Below the pieces are notes generated by a model. That model worked only from the letters and a program-made list of their open reading frames with translations. It searched no databases and was not told the DNA's origin. From an uncultured Azospirillum sp. (lineage in GTDB: Bacteria; Pseudomonadota; Alphaproteobacteria; RF32; CAG-239), in assembly GCA_947383875.1 (NCBI GenBank), contig CANDEX010000070.1, positions 1 to 8,408 on the forward strand: a stretch of 8,408 bases of DNA, read 5' to 3'. Both the position numbers and the translations under genes were made by a program. Positions 1 to 6,900 of the stretch are shown piece by piece (position 1 is the first letter of the stretch; each line of letters begins with the position of its first letter).

Positions 1-10
1 TAATTTAAAA

Positions 11-39
11 CAAAAACCACCTTTTTAGAAAAAAGGTGG
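11..39 (-). terminator. Rho-independent terminator, leftward
   Basis: A perfect 10-bp stem, ccaccttttt (17-26) with aaaaaggtgg (30-39), encloses a 3-nt loop. On the minus strand it is followed by a T-rich tract (TTTTTG then TTTT). The plus strand has no T run after the stem, so it terminates leftward transcription. It probably ends the small RNA, or any read-through from the ribosomal operon. Confidence 0.75.
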
Positions 40-170
40 AGGAGCTGAAAAACTGTGAAAAGACAGTCACGCTTATTCGACCAAAGGCTTATATCACGCA
101 CTCCCCCAATGGAGGATTAAATTTCTTTTCAAGATGTTTTTCAGACACCACAACCGGTCTCCCGATTGCG
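11..170 (-). ncRNA. candidate small RNA with own promoter and terminator
   Basis: On the minus strand a perfect -10 box TATAAT (174-179) lies just upstream of a stable hairpin at 149-170. That hairpin has nine base pairs closed by a GAGA (GNRA) tetraloop at 158-161. A second short hairpin follows (149-145 with 137-133, sharing its outer base with the first), and the transcript would end in the terminator at 17-39, giving an RNA of roughly 150 nt. The hairpins use G-U pairs that would be A-C mismatches on the plus strand, so the minus strand is the likely RNA strand. A CUCCUCC stretch (38-44) just before the terminator and another CCUCC (111-115) resemble anti-Shine-Dalgarno motifs of trans-acting small RNAs. 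I do not recognise a named family. It could instead be the distal part of the rplI transcript or another repeat. The structure is seen; the function is inferred. Confidence 0.42.
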
Positions 171-173
171 AAA

Positions 174-204
174 ATTATATTAGGTGAATATTTTTATTTT
201 GCAA
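174..204 (-). promoter_or_regulatory. putative sigma-70-type promoter for the small RNA
   Basis: Reading leftwards, TTGCAA (199-204) is followed by a perfect TATAAT (174-179). The spacer is 19 nt, longer than the ideal 17, so the -35 assignment is weak. The expected start point is about position 167-169, which falls at the base of the GNRA-loop hairpin. Confidence 0.35.
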
Positions 205-232
205 GATATTTTATGGTCTCTCACCCCTCCTA

Positions 233-275
233 AAAATGTCATTCTAAAGAACCAAGCAACGAAGAATCCATGCAA
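233..275 (-). repeat. dispersed-repeat-like sequence (GGATTCTTCG...AGAATGACA type)
   Basis: On the minus strand this stretch begins GGATTCTTCG and ends AGAATGACA. This resembles a short imperfect palindrome I remember as widespread between genes in many bacteria, with arms reading GGATTCTTCGC and CAGAATGAC. Only the two arms match well; the middle is diverged, suggesting an old copy. The family assignment rests on memory, not on a search. Confidence 0.4.
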
Positions 276-308
276 AATTAGACTTTATTCATATTACCCC
301 CTCTTTAT

Positions 309-330
309 CTCCTCTTAAAATTAAGGGGAG
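309..330. repeat. short inverted repeat (hairpin)
   Basis: The sequence ctcctcttaa pairs with ttaaggggag, giving ten pairs with one G-T wobble and almost no loop. No T run follows on either strand, so it does not look like a terminator. It lies between the dispersed-repeat-like segment and the GC-rich palindrome and may be part of the same mosaic. Confidence 0.4.
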
Positions 331-349
331 AAATGTTATTCCTATGCCC

Positions 350-441
350 AGCCACGCGGTCGCCCCCAACGTTCGGACCATAGCGAGCAGTACCCGAACC
401 TCGTGAGCAACCCATGCAATGGAAGCGGACGCGACGTGGCT
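350..441. repeat. GC-rich nested palindrome, possible structured RNA or mobile repeat
   Basis: This is a GC-rich island in otherwise AT-rich surroundings. The outer helix pairs agccacg (350-356) with cgtggct (435-441) and continues, after a 3-nt bulge, with tcgc (360-363) and gcga (431-434). Two inner hairpins follow: gttcgg (371-376) with ccgaac (394-399), and ccat (412-415) with atgg (419-422). Together they make a three-way junction. On the minus strand the first inner hairpin gains two G-U pairs, slightly favouring that strand. No tRNA, SRP RNA or tmRNA signature is visible. Being next to repeat-like sequence, it could be a decayed dispersed palindromic element. Confidence 0.45.
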
Positions 442-461
442 ATCTCAGCTAATTTTAATAA

Positions 462-499
462 GGCCTAGATTACTTCGTCACTCCGTTCCTCGTGATAAC
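462..499 (-). repeat. dispersed-repeat-like sequence (CGAGGA..GGAG..GACGAAG.AATCTAG type)
   Basis: Read on the minus strand this gives ATCACGAGGAACGGAGTGAC followed by GAAGTAATCTAGGCC. It closely resembles a common intergenic repeat with the pattern ATTGCGAGGAGC...GACGAAGCAATCTAG, known to me from many bacterial genomes. The continuation, ATAGCCACGTCGC on the minus strand (433-445), resembles the other arm of the same palindromic family. This suggests that 433-499 is one diverged copy. The assignment is from memory. Confidence 0.45.
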
Positions 500-530
500 A
501 TTAAACAACATAACGACTAATCCATAACAA

Positions 531-570
531 AAAAAACATCCCTGTTTTCACAAGGATGTTTTTTATTTTT
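531..570. terminator. bidirectional Rho-independent terminator, likely ends rpsF-rpsR-rplI
   Basis: An 11-bp stem pairs 531-541 (aaaaaacatcc) with 554-564 (ggatgtttttt) around a 12-nt loop. T tracts lie on both sides: TTTTATTTTT on the plus strand, and a run of eight T then G on the minus strand. It lies about 190 nt beyond the rplI stop codon and is the first convincing terminator met by that transcript. The stem is A/T-rich at its base, so efficiency may be moderate. Confidence 0.65.
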
Positions 571-761
571 CTCAGAGTTTGATAGTTAAGCAGACTATCA
601 TCGAATTTAAGGTCAACGTGACAACATAGTACACAAGATTTCCTTAAATTTGGCGATATGATACCTTCACAAACCCTTTCAGAAATTTGGATGACTTATA
701 CAAATGAAGCGAATTTTTCGAAACCGTGTAAAATCACTCCAATTGCCAGCCAAACGAATTT
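571..761. other. non-coding stretch downstream of rplI with two inverted repeats
   Basis: No credible gene is visible. It holds a perfect 7-bp hairpin, tgatagt (580-586) with actatca (594-600), which lacks a T run. It also holds a larger imperfect palindrome (597-662) whose core arms aatttaagg (604-612) and ccttaaatt (642-650) are perfect. The core is extended by cg/cg and atcat/atgat with small bulges. The segment 663-761 shows nothing I can name. It is probably the 3' untranslated part of the ribosomal operon transcript. Confidence 0.4.
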
Positions 762-1250
762 CTATTCTGCTGGAGAATAAGCTTTCGCCTGCTTCTTCGC
801 ATCATCTTCTGTTCTGGCAACATTTACCAAAATAGTTTGAGTAACTTCCGGATGCAGATTCAGCTTAACTTCATAGATACCCAAATCTTTAATCGGGCTT
901 TCCATGTAAACGCAACGACGTTCAACATCAAAACCGGCAGCTTTGATAGCAGAAGCGATATCACGAATGGTAACAGAACCATAGAGCTGACCTGTTTCGG
1001 CAGCCTGACGGATTAACATCGCGCTAAAGCCTTTCAGAGCTTCAGCTTTAGAAGAGGCAGCTTCTAACAATTTCTTGTTATGAGCTTCCAATTCTGCTTT
1101 CTGTTTTTCAAAATAAGCAACATTAGCTTCAGTAGCGCGCAGAGCTTTCTTCTGCGGCAACAGGTAGTTACGGGCATAACCGTTTTTAACGCTTACTCTG
1201 TCACCCATTTTACCTAATTTATCAACATGTTCTAAAAGGATAATTTCCAT
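762..1250 (-). CDS. rplI: 50S ribosomal protein L9 (bL9)
   Basis: A 162-residue protein with the L9 start MEIILLEHVDKLGKMGD and the following VKNGYARNYLLPQKKA segment, the signature of the N-terminal rRNA-binding domain (about 1-50). A charged helical linker (about 45-80, rich in Lys, Glu and Ala) leads to the C-terminal domain, which includes the GQLYGSVT motif near residues 87-94. L9 binds 23S rRNA near the L1 stalk and helps keep reading frame. It is slightly longer than the E. coli protein (about 149 residues) because of a C-terminal extension ending KAYSPAE. AGGAG (1259-1263) precedes the ATG. It is the third gene of the operon, 18 nt after rpsR. Confidence 0.97.
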   Translation of the reverse strand: MEIILLEHVDKLGKMGDRVSVKNGYARNYLLPQKKALRATEANVAYFEKQKAELEAHNKKLLEAASSKAEALKGFSAMLIRQAAETGQLYGSVTIRDIASAIKAAGFDVERRCVYMESPIKDLGIYEVKLNLHPEVTQTILVNVARTEDDAKKQAKAYSPAE

Positions 1251-1268
1251 CGTATTTTCTCCTAAAAC

Positions 1269-1496
1269 CTATTGAGCCACAAACGGAAGCAGACCGATAT
1301 AACGGGCGCGTTTAATCGCCTTGGCCAGTTCTCTTTGCTTTTTGGCAGAAACTGAAGTAATGCGACTTGGAATAATTTTTCCTTTTTCAGAGATGTATCT
1401 GGACAGCAGTTTTACATCTTTGTAGTCGATTTTAAGACCGTCTTCACCAGAAAACGGACAAGCTTTTTTTCTTCTAAAGAATACTTGTTTAGCCAT
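1269..1496 (-). CDS. rpsR: 30S ribosomal protein S18 (bS18)
   Basis: A 75-residue basic protein with the S18 core: [10 protein letters not shown] at the N-terminus, then [20 protein letters not shown] and the [20 protein letters not shown] helix. It ends in the typical GLLPF. S18 binds S6 and the platform of the 30S subunit. The Shine-Dalgarno sequence AGGAGA (1504-1509) overlaps the rpsF stop codon, so translation of the two partners is probably coupled. There is no priB between rpsF and rpsR, unlike in enteric bacteria. Confidence 0.97.
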   Translation of the reverse strand: MAKQVFFRRKKACPFSGEDGLKIDYKDVKLLSRYISEKGKIIPSRITSVSAKKQRELAKAIKRARYIGLLPFVAQ

Positions 1497-1507
1497 AACG
1501 TTGTCTC

Positions 1508-1843
1508 CTATTCTTCAACTGAATCTTTGTCATTGGCAGCAGAAGAATCTTCGCTGAATTCTTCAACTCTAATAGTCATGTAACGAATGATGTCTTCGTT
1601 GAAACGCATAATTCTTTCGAATTCAGCAATAGCATTGGCCGGAGCGGCAATGTTCATAACAACGTAGTGACCTTTGCGGTTTTTCTTGATGCGATAAGCC
1701 AGGTTTTTCAAACCCCAGTTATCAACGCGAACAACCTCGCCGCCTTCTTTTTTAATAACATCGCTCAAATCAGAAACGATATTGCTTACTTGAGAGGCAC
1801 CGAGATCCTGACGTGCAATCAGCACGCTTTCATAATTAGCCAT
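1508..1843 (-). CDS. rpsF: 30S ribosomal protein S6 (bS6)
   Basis: A 111-residue protein opening [14 protein letters not shown], with the S6 features [18 protein letters not shown] (about 43-60) and [17 protein letters not shown] (about 78-94), followed by an acidic Ser/Glu/Asp tail. S6 forms a heterodimer with S18 on the small-subunit platform. AAGGAG lies 8 nt before the ATG. It is the first gene of the minus-strand operon, preceded by a good promoter and a structured leader. The acidic tail recalls the C-terminal tail that is glutamylated in E. coli S6; here that is only an analogy. Confidence 0.97.
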   Translation of the reverse strand: MANYESVLIARQDLGASQVSNIVSDLSDVIKKEGGEVVRVDNWGLKNLAYRIKKNRKGHYVVMNIAAPANAIAEFERIMRFNEDIIRYMTIRVEEFSEDSSAANDKDSVEE

Positions 1844-1873
1844 AAAATATCTCCTTATGGATTCTCAACAAAT

Positions 1874-1888
1874 GGCCGGAAACCGGCC
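1874..1888 (-). promoter_or_regulatory. perfect GGCCGG-AAA-CCGGCC hairpin in the rpsF leader
   Basis: A perfect 6-bp all-GC stem with a 3-nt loop lies 31 nt before the rpsF start codon, between the upstream leader hairpin and the ribosome binding site. No T run follows on the minus strand, so it is not an intrinsic attenuator by itself. It may be part of a leader structure controlling the operon or may protect the mRNA. Confidence 0.5.
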
Positions 1889-1893
1889 GGGTT

Positions 1894-1925
1894 CTTGTAT
1901 AGCCGACACCTCAGTATCGGCAAGG
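1894..1925 (-). promoter_or_regulatory. rpsF leader stem-loop, candidate S6:S18 autoregulatory element
   Basis: On the minus-strand transcript CUUG (1921-1924) pairs with CAAG (1894-1897). GCCGAUA (1915-1921) pairs with UGUCGGC (1902-1908) around the loop CUGAGG, leaving an asymmetric bulge of about five bases on the 3' side. One U-G pair would be a mismatch on the other strand, supporting a function in the rpsF mRNA. Many bacteria carry a leader that mimics the 16S site and is bound by the S6:S18 dimer. The position, bulged hairpin and CCG content fit that idea, but I could not compare it with the consensus. Confidence 0.45.
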
Positions 1926-1934
1926 GACGCGCGT

Positions 1935-1962
1935 ACTATATTACAAATCCCATAAATTTCAA
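1935..1962 (-). promoter_or_regulatory. probable sigma-70-type promoter of rpsF-rpsR-rplI
   Basis: On the minus strand TTGAAA (1957-1962) and TATAGT (1935-1940) are separated by 16 nt. The predicted start near 1928 puts both leader hairpins in the 5' untranslated region of rpsF, about 85 nt long. Confidence 0.6.
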
Positions 1963-2030
1963 GCATTATTTAAACATAAATTAATCTTTTTAGGCTAAAT
2001 TACGGCTATAAAATTAACGGGAACCGTCAA

Positions 2031-2366
2031 ATGAGAAAAATTAAAACCGCCGCGGTGCTGCTTTGTGCACTAACAATCGGTGCCTGCACATTACACAAAA
2101 AGGCTGAAAAACCACTTGAGCCCAAACGGTTTCACTATGCCAATGAAGAAACCCAGATAAATCTTCAACAACCGTTTACACGGGTTATTGTCAAATGCTA
2201 TTCCACCAAATATGAACCAGCCGAAACCTGCGCCCGTTTTTTTGAAAGTAAAGGTTACGTTCGCTTTGGAGACATCCCCTATAAAACCGCAAACTATGAC
2301 TTTTTAAAAAGCGGCAACTATCCAACCCGCCGCTGGCGTCCGGGTGAAATCACCCCGCGCTGGTAA
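2031..2366 (+). CDS. small hypothetical lipoprotein
   Basis: A 111-residue protein with a lipoprotein signal peptide: basic MRKIK, a hydrophobic core, and the lipobox I-G-A-C with Cys19 as the predicted lipidated residue. The mature part has about 93 residues and two further cysteines, Cys56 and Cys67, that could form a disulfide in the periplasm. The C-terminus is unusual, with a PTRRWRPGEITPRW motif rich in Trp and Arg that looks conserved by eye. I do not recognise a named family. It starts a tight plus-strand cluster, 23 bp before the yifB gene. TATAAA at 2007-2012 may be its -10 box, without a clear -35. No strong Shine-Dalgarno sequence is visible, and a short acgg-gaa-ccgt hairpin lies just upstream of the ATG. 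Secretion and lipidation are well supported; the role is unknown. Confidence 0.8.
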   Translation: MRKIKTAAVLLCALTIGACTLHKKAEKPLEPKRFHYANEETQINLQQPFTRVIVKCYSTKYEPAETCARFFESKGYVRFGDIPYKTANYDFLKSGNYPTRRWRPGEITPRW

Positions 2367-2389
2367 AAACACGGCAAAGGGAGAACTCC

Positions 2390-3913
2390 ATGCTGGCAAG
2401 AATCAACACCATCGCCTTTAACGGTCTGGAAATATTGAACGTCGATTTACAGGTTCAGATATCTTCCGGTCTGCCTGCCTTTACAATTGTCGGATTGCCG
2501 GATAAAGCTGTCGGCGAAAGCCGCGAACGTGTTCGTGCCGCATTACAGTCTATGGGACTGAGCCTCCCGGCCAAAAGAATAACCATTAATTTAGCTCCCG
2601 CCGATTTATTAAAAGAAGGTTCACATTTTGATTTACCTGTTGCCTTGGGACTTCTGGTCGGAATGGGTCTGATTTCTCAGGAAGACTTAAACGGCTATAT
2701 AGCCCTCGGCGAACTGGGACTTGATGGCTCAATCATTTCTGTCAATGGTGTTTTACCGGTAGCCATTCACGCCAACAGCATGGAAAAAGGCATAATTTGC
2801 CCAGCCGCACAAGGAAGCGAAGCCGCCTGGTCCGGATTAAAAGATATTCTGGCAGCGGATAATCTGCTGAATTTAATAAATCACTTCAAAAACGGCCAAC
2901 AACTTCCCGTTCCGACGGCGACAAAACCGATTGAACAAACAAAATTTCTTGATATGAGTGACGTCAAAGGCCAGGAAAGTGCCAAACGCGCATTAGAAAT
3001 TGCAGCTGCCGGCGGTCATAATTTACTGATGATTGGCCCTCCCGGTGCCGGAAAATCCATGTTAGCCGCGCGTATGCCGTCAATTCTGCCGCCATTATCC
3101 GCAGAAGAAACCCTTGAAACCAGCATGATACATTCTATCGCCGGAGCACTGAAAGACGGAAAACTTTGCTTCAACCGCCCTTACCGCGACCCGCACCACT
3201 CCGCTTCCACACCGGCCTTGGTCGGCGGTGGACGTAAAGCCACACCCGGAGAAATTTCATTGGCACACAATGGCATCTTGTTTTTAGACGAACTTCCCGA
3301 ATTCAGCCGTGCCACACTTGAAGCATTACGACAACCGCTGGAAAACGGCTACGTTACTATTTCCCGCGTCAACGCACACACGGTTTATCCCGCAAAATTC
3401 CAACTGATTGCCGCAATGAATCCCTGCCGCTGCGGCAATTTAGGCAATTCTAATTTGGAGTGCAACCGCGCTCCCAAATGTGCGGAAGAATATTTAAGCA
3501 AACTTTCCGGTCCTCTGTTGGATCGCATTGATATGCACATCGACGTACCCGCCGTCAGTCCTTGGGAGATGGCCTCTGTAAAAAGCGGCGAAAGCTCTGC
3601 AGACATCCGCAAACGCGTCATAAAAGCGCGTGAAATTCAAAAGCAACGTTTTATTAAATTGGACGAACCGCAACTGGGTACTAATTCACAGCTCCGCGGT
3701 CAACTTTTAGAAGACGTCACCCGCCTTGACAAAGAAGCCGAAGCTCTTCTGATTGCCTTTGCCGACAAAAATCAACTCTCTGCTCGGGCTTATCATCGCA
3801 CTTTACGGTTAGCAAGAACAATTGCGGACTTGCAAAACACAACAAATATCCTTAAGATACACGTTGCCGAGGCTTTGTCTTACCGCCGTAAGCAGCCCGC
3901 CAAATCAATTTAG
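2390..3913 (+). CDS. comM: YifB/ComM family AAA+ ATPase (Mg chelatase-like)
   Basis: A 507-residue protein, full length for the family. Residues 1-125 form the Lon-protease-like ChlI-type N-terminal domain, including the GLPAFTIVGLPDKAVGESRERVR block. The AAA+ domain follows with Walker A GPPGAGKS (216-223), Walker B ILFLDEL (296-302) and the PHHSAST motif (269-275). A cysteine cluster (Cys346, Cys348, Cys358, Cys364) around MNPCRCG could bind metal. The C-terminus holds the SARAYHRTLRLARTIADL sensor-2 region (464-481). In Gram-negative bacteria ComM is a hexameric helicase that promotes branch migration of incoming DNA during natural transformation. It acts in the cytoplasm. GGGAG precedes the ATG. 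It lies 13 bp upstream of the long secreted-protein gene, whose Shine-Dalgarno overlaps its stop codon. No frameshift is seen. Confidence 0.95.
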   Translation: MLARINTIAFNGLEILNVDLQVQISSGLPAFTIVGLPDKAVGESRERVRAALQSMGLSLPAKRITINLAPADLLKEGSHFDLPVALGLLVGMGLISQEDLNGYIALGELGLDGSIISVNGVLPVAIHANSMEKGIICPAAQGSEAAWSGLKDILAADNLLNLINHFKNGQQLPVPTATKPIEQTKFLDMSDVKGQESAKRALEIAAAGGHNLLMIGPPGAGKSMLAARMPSILPPLSAEETLETSMIHSIAGALKDGKLCFNRPYRDPHHSASTPALVGGGRKATPGEISLAHNGILFLDELPEFSRATLEALRQPLENGYVTISRVNAHTVYPAKFQLIAAMNPCRCGNLGNSNLECNRAPKCAEEYLSKLSGPLLDRIDMHIDVPAVSPWEMASVKSGESSADIRKRVIKAREIQKQRFIKLDEPQLGTNSQLRGQLLEDVTRLDKEAEALLIAFADKNQLSARAYHRTLRLARTIADLQNTTNILKIHVAEALSYRRKQPAKSI

Positions 3914-3926
3914 GAGCCTTTAAGTT

Positions 3927-6900
3927 ATGAAGTTTTTGACATCTGCGCCGTTTTTACTTCTTTCAGCAATGTTGACTGTCAGTCTGCCCGCTTCGGCAGA
4001 TAACGGCGGCGAAGTCAAAATTATCAGTCGGCAAATTGACCGCAATTTGGAACGGGTCAGCGCACGCACGGAAGGCAATCGCGCTATTTTCAAAAACAAC
4101 TTCCGTCCGATTAAAAAGAAATCCAACCGCAAATATAATGAAGGCCCTATCTTTGGTGACAACGACTGCACACGTCGCACCTGCGGCGGTGCTATGTTTG
4201 GTCCGCAAACCTGCAAAAAAATCAAACTACCCTGTGAAGATTGCGGCAATCAACCCAAACCGGTTAAACCCCGCCCTCACCTCAAAAATTATGTCACCTT
4301 GGAAGAAGACATTTTTCAAACCATTCACCACCGCTGCGGTGATTTTGCCCCCCTTCAGCTGGAATGGGTGGATTTTCGCATAAAAAAAGGACGTGATCGC
4401 ACCTATTCCCGTCGACTTGGCAATTATCGTTTCCGCATTTTCGGTTGCCGTCGCGACCAACGCCACGCTATCCTGAATGAAGGCCGCATTGTTCAAAAAG
4501 ATATGGAATTTATCCGTATTTTTGAGGATAAGGTCAGCGACTGCTATAAAACCGTCAAAATTCCTAATGACATCTGTCTGGACACAAGCAATAAACCGTT
4601 ACCCGAATATATTTTAACGGCAGAAATTACAGATTATTTTATGAATCTCTGTGACGAATATGATTGGAAAGATGCTCAAAAAGCTAATCTCCGTACCGGT
4701 TCGGCTCAAATGACCGTCACTTGGCGTCTTATGGATTTAAGCAAATCTAATGTCTTATGGAAAGGTGAATCCAACGGTTATTCTGAAGTACCTGACGGCG
4801 AATATAACGCTGAAATGATTTTAATTGAACGCGCTTTTGCCGACGCGGTAGATAACTTACGTCAACTTCCCGGCTTTGAAGACCAATTAGCAATACGCCA
4901 AACCCCCAAAGATTTAGAAACCCAAAAACAAGCCCTGATTGCCATGGAGCGACTTAACGATCCGGTTAAATGCCAATATCAATCAGAAATCAAACAAGCT
5001 CAAACTCTCTGCCCGGTAAACGAAAATGATTTTGCTGCCGACGGCAAAAACACCAAATCACAAGACGAAGCACAAATGTGCTCCGTCCAAACACCGCCCG
5101 AACTTTTATCAATTTGCCCGGCAGATAACCCAAATTGCAACGGCTCGATTGAAGAATTGACCACCACAATTCCACAAGAAAAGACTTTTATTGTGGTTGA
5201 CAAAGCTACCGGAAAAATCATTGAAACCGGCGGCAGTGAAATCTTTGGCAAATACGCTCAAAACGCCGACATCGAAATTATTGAACAAACACCGACGATT
5301 CCCATCGAACAAAAAACTTTCGTTGTCGTTGATAAAAACACTGGCGAAATTATCGAAACCGGCGGCAGTGAAATCTTTGGCAAATATGCCCAAAATGCCG
5401 ATGTTCAAATCTTTGAACAAACCACAACCGTTTTGCCGGAACAAAAAACTTACATTGTCGTTGATAAAAACACCGGTGAAATCATCGAAACCGGTGGCAG
5501 TGAAATCTTTGGCAAATACGCGCAAAATGCCGATATTGAAATTATTGAACAAACACCGACGATTCCCATCGAGCAAAAAACATTTGTCGTTGTAGATAAA
5601 ATCACCGGAAAAGTTCTTGAAACCGGCGGCAGTGAAATCTTCGGTAAATACGCACAAAATGCCGATGTCCAAATTATCGATCAGGCAACCGGTGCCATCA
5701 TTGAAATCGGAGGCTTTACCGAAAGCGGCAAATATGCACAGGATTACCCCGAAACAACTGTTACCGTCGCCGAAGTGGGAGAAGTCATCACAATCGACGG
5801 AACCGACGGAGAAACTTTTGAGTTTGTTGACATTACAGTAAACGAACCCGGCCTCAGCAACAGAGAAACCGAAATTGCCGATGCTGCAGCCAAAGCCCCT
5901 GTTCGCACGTTCATCTTTGGCGAAACAGAAGAAACCTTTGACTTAAACGGTCGGTCCGGAAACGACGGAACACCGCCTGATTTCTGTCCTCTTGATGAAG
6001 ATGGCAATCCGCAATGCGGCGCAGAACTCCAAATTGACTTAGCGGCCGAAGACGCTTCTTGTGATGGAGATTATTGCGAACCGTCTATCTTCCAAACAGC
6101 TGCAAACGAACAAGCAGACTTCTGTGAACCATCAATTTTCGGCTTCCTGCACGAAGAAGATCATAGCTGCTCACCATCACCATTCCAATTCCTGCATGAA
6201 GAAAATCATGACTGTGAACCGTCTATCTTTGACAAGCTGTTCAACACCAAACCCTCTTGCGCTCTGAACACCGAGCAAAAGATTGATGTTGCCGCATTTG
6301 ATGTACAAGAAAGCGGAGGCTCAATAGATTTGAGCGGTGCCGCCAGCACTGATGGTCAAAGCTGGACAACGCTTGGTGTTTCACCGGAAGAGAATCAAGA
6401 TGCCGTTGCTCGCAACCTGCTCTGCGTTGTCAACCGTGGTCCTTATGACAAGCTTTCTGCTGAAAACATCTATAAAGTCCGCGCTTCCGTTGTCGGCGTC
6501 ACCAACGCTAACGGAATAAAAGGTGCCGGTCTGCTGATTTCTGATCAGTTCGTTCTCACCTCAGCTGATTTGATTGTCAAAGACAACAACCGTTACCAGC
6601 TCAAAACCATTAACGGGGTAGAGCTTAGCGGTAAAGCTGTCCGTATCAATATTAAGAAGAACACAGCGTTAATCCTTCTGGATGAAAAAACACAGTTCAC
6701 TCCTTTGTCTCTCAACCTGGAATTGCCTGAAATCGGCACAGGAGGATACATGGCTCTCGGACTGCTGAAAGATGAAGAAGGCGGCGAAGGTTATCTTGAT
6801 AATAACGGCAAAATCAGCGGTTACCGTTACTCCGACGATAAAGGAGCTGAAATCATTGTCGATACCTTTGTTCAAAACGTCACTGTCGGCGGCGCATTAA

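Noticed and set aside
36..233. Plus-strand reading frame of 65 codons starting at GTG
   Set aside because: It has no ribosome binding site, starts inside the terminator stem and runs antisense to the small RNA candidate and its promoter. Composition is not gene-like.
345..445. tRNA, SRP RNA or tmRNA gene
   Set aside because: No acceptor stem with CCA, no anticodon arm, no SRP GGAA-loop signature and no tmRNA tRNA-like end were found on either strand.
1667..1984. Plus-strand reading frame of 105 codons overlapping rpsF
   Set aside because: It is antisense to a certain ribosomal protein gene and its promoter, without a ribosome binding site.
2390..3913. Magnesium chelatase subunit of chlorophyll synthesis
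   Set aside because: The Lon-like N-terminal domain and length match YifB/ComM, and no other photosynthesis genes are present.
5109..5672. Long antisense reading frame (187 codons) opposite the tandem repeats
   Set aside because: It exists because the sense repeats lack certain codons in that frame and repeat every 132 bp. The sense gene has a start, a Shine-Dalgarno sequence and a signal peptide; the antisense frame has none.
5184..5744. Regular repeats considered as a CRISPR array
   Set aside because: The repeats are in frame, 132 bp long with no unique spacers, and lie wholly inside a coding sequence.
6150..6209. HEEDH and HEENH as an active zinc metalloprotease site
   Set aside because: The motifs lie in 15-residue Pro/Cys-containing repeats without a surrounding catalytic domain or a recognisable third zinc ligand. 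Kept only as possible metal-binding repeats.
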